Positions 6,335 to 7,108 of a stretch of DNA of 7,108 nt are shown here, piece by piece (the first letter of the stretch is position 1; each line of letters opens with the position of its first letter). The notes under the pieces were generated by a model that made no database searches, was not told the origin of the DNA, and saw nothing but the letters and a program-made list of their open reading frames with translations. The DNA lies in contig JBEBBU010000027.1 in assembly GCA_041158225.1 (NCBI GenBank), positions 1 to 7,108 of the forward strand. Direction: 5' to 3'. Both the position numbers and the translations under genes were made by a program. The stretch is from JBEBBU01 sp041158225 (GTDB lineage: Bacteria; Pseudomonadota; Gammaproteobacteria; Methylococcales; Methylococcaceae).

Positions 6335-7006
6335 TCAGGCGTCTATTTCTCCGGGTATATGGCACACCATATACTGTGCCGCTGCAATCTTGGCATGCGG
6401 CAGGGAAAGCATGCTTTCAATCAGCCTCCAGTCATGGCCATAACCATCCCCCCATTGCACCTGCCGGCTGTTGCGGTGAACAATGGCGCTGGTACCTATG
6501 CGCTCAGGACGCAGCTCAACCAGTCGTGGCCTGACCTTATGATAGGTTCGCATCCATTTGCGCTTGATCCGCGGCGTCGCATCATCGTAATAAAGCCATT
6601 CACAGTCAGTGTGGCTATCCATGGCAAGTTTCAGGAGACGCAGATGATCCCGGCCAAAATAGTCATCAGAATCCAGATAGGCAATCCATCGGCCGCGCGC
6701 CATATCCAGCCCGAGCTGCCGGACCCTGCCTGAAAAAAGAGGCTGTTTGTCCATTCTGGCGAAGCGGATACTCTTGTGCAGCGAAAAGCGCCGCCAGTAA
6801 AGACGCTCGGTGATCTCACAGCCATCCGCCACAATAATCAGTTCAGCATCCAGCCCGCTTGAGGCACTGAGAAAGGAGCGTACCGCCCGTACGAACTTGG
6901 CTTCACGGTCGATGGCACACCCGGGATAGTCGCCGAGATAGGATGGCATGATGACACTGATATCCACTGATGCATCGACCCCGTCAGGATTCAAACAGAA
7001 CCTCAT
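6335..7006 (-). CDS. GT2 family glycosyltransferase, compact (223 residues)
   Basis: This is a short GT-A fold family 2 transferase. It shows the N-terminal strand ISVIMPSYLGDY (16-27), VADGC (59-63) in place of the more usual DDxS/DDGS at the nucleotide site, RQLGLDMARGRWIAYLDSDDYF (spanning 96-117) with the metal-binding DSDD at 112-115, and HDW (191-193) in the acceptor-side motif. No signal peptide or membrane segment is visible, so it is probably cytosolic or peripheral. At 223 residues it is little more than the catalytic domain. The start at 7006 has GGGGA only 2 bases upstream, which is poor spacing; GTG codon 14, just before ISVIMP, is a possible alternative. It is convergent with the first GT2 gene, the stop codons sharing TGATCA. 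The sugar and acceptor are unknown; an LPS or capsule role is inferred from its neighbours. Confidence 0.86.
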   Translation of the reverse strand: MRFCLNPDGVDASVDISVIMPSYLGDYPGCAIDREAKFVRAVRSFLSASSGLDAELIIVADGCEITERLYWRRFSLHKSIRFARMDKQPLFSGRVRQLGLDMARGRWIAYLDSDDYFGRDHLRLLKLAMDSHTDCEWLYYDDATPRIKRKWMRTYHKVRPRLVELRPERIGTSAIVHRNSRQVQWGDGYGHDWRLIESMLSLPHAKIAAAQYMVCHIPGEIDA

Positions 7007-7108
7007 TGTCCCCGATCCATGCAGCCGCGTCCATGGGCCGGTATCCGCTTCCGGAACTTTGGGCTATGATGCTGACTTCACGGATCATATCTTCTCGCGT
7101 CAGTCATG
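7007..7108. other. Right-edge intergenic stretch, no assignable gene
   Basis: No gene can be supported here. The plus strand has GGCTATGAT (7062-7070), a plausible -10 box (TATGAT) without a -35, followed 35 bases later by an ATG that is the last codon of the window (7106-7108). That ATG lacks a ribosome site. A plus-strand frame from ATG 7033 stays open to the edge, and a minus-strand frame enters from the edge and ends in TGA at 7078-7080. Either could be the fringe of a gene outside the window. TTCCGGAA (7049-7056) is a perfect 8-base palindrome. Confidence 0.3.

Noticed and set aside
6359..6733. Plus-strand frame of 124 codons opposite the small glycosyltransferase
   Set aside because: The minus-strand frame shows GT2 motifs (DSDD, HDW) in order, so the plus-strand frame is its shadow.
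7033..7108. Plus-strand frame open to the right edge
   Set aside because: It is only 25 codons, has no ribosome site or recognisable motif, and competes with an equally short minus-strand frame ending at 7078.

Overview
This window reads as chromosomal DNA from a Gram-negative bacterium, most likely a gammaproteobacterium. The basis is a full-length MsbA-type lipid A flippase, which implies an LPS outer membrane, together with moderate GC content judged by eye and genes packed tightly with ATGA overlaps. I cannot name the genus. There are no RNA genes, insertion sequences, CRISPR arrays or phage genes. Apart from a 124-base divergent spacer, a 60-base gap before msbA and about 100 bases at the right edge, everything is coding.

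Left block (1-3437). Two four-helix membrane proteins of the DUF4239 (bestrophin-like) type face away from each other across a short spacer (808-931). The minus-strand copy runs off the left edge with no stop in the window. The plus-strand copy heads a three-gene string joined by two 4-base ATGA overlaps: DUF4239 protein, then a small exported protein of unknown family with two cysteines in its mature part, then a periplasmic six-bladed beta-propeller dehydrogenase of the PQQ-dependent sorbosone/soluble glucose dehydrogenase type. This coupled trio next to a divergent paralogue is the least explained and most interesting part of the window.

Middle block (3438-6334). A probable extended -10 promoter (TGCTAGAAT) precedes msbA, the ABC transporter that flips core-lipid A across the inner membrane. 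Two bases after its stop begins a GT2 glycosyltransferase with a C-terminal membrane segment. The usual partner lpxK is not next to msbA here; glycosyltransferases are. The neighbourhood therefore looks like an LPS-core or surface-glycan locus.

Right block (6335-7108). A second, smaller GT2 glycosyltransferase lies on the minus strand. Its stop codon abuts that of the first glycosyltransferase inside one TGATCA hexamer, so the two genes converge with no spacer or terminator. The last ~100 bases hold no assignable gene, only a weak promoter-like motif and short edge reading frames.
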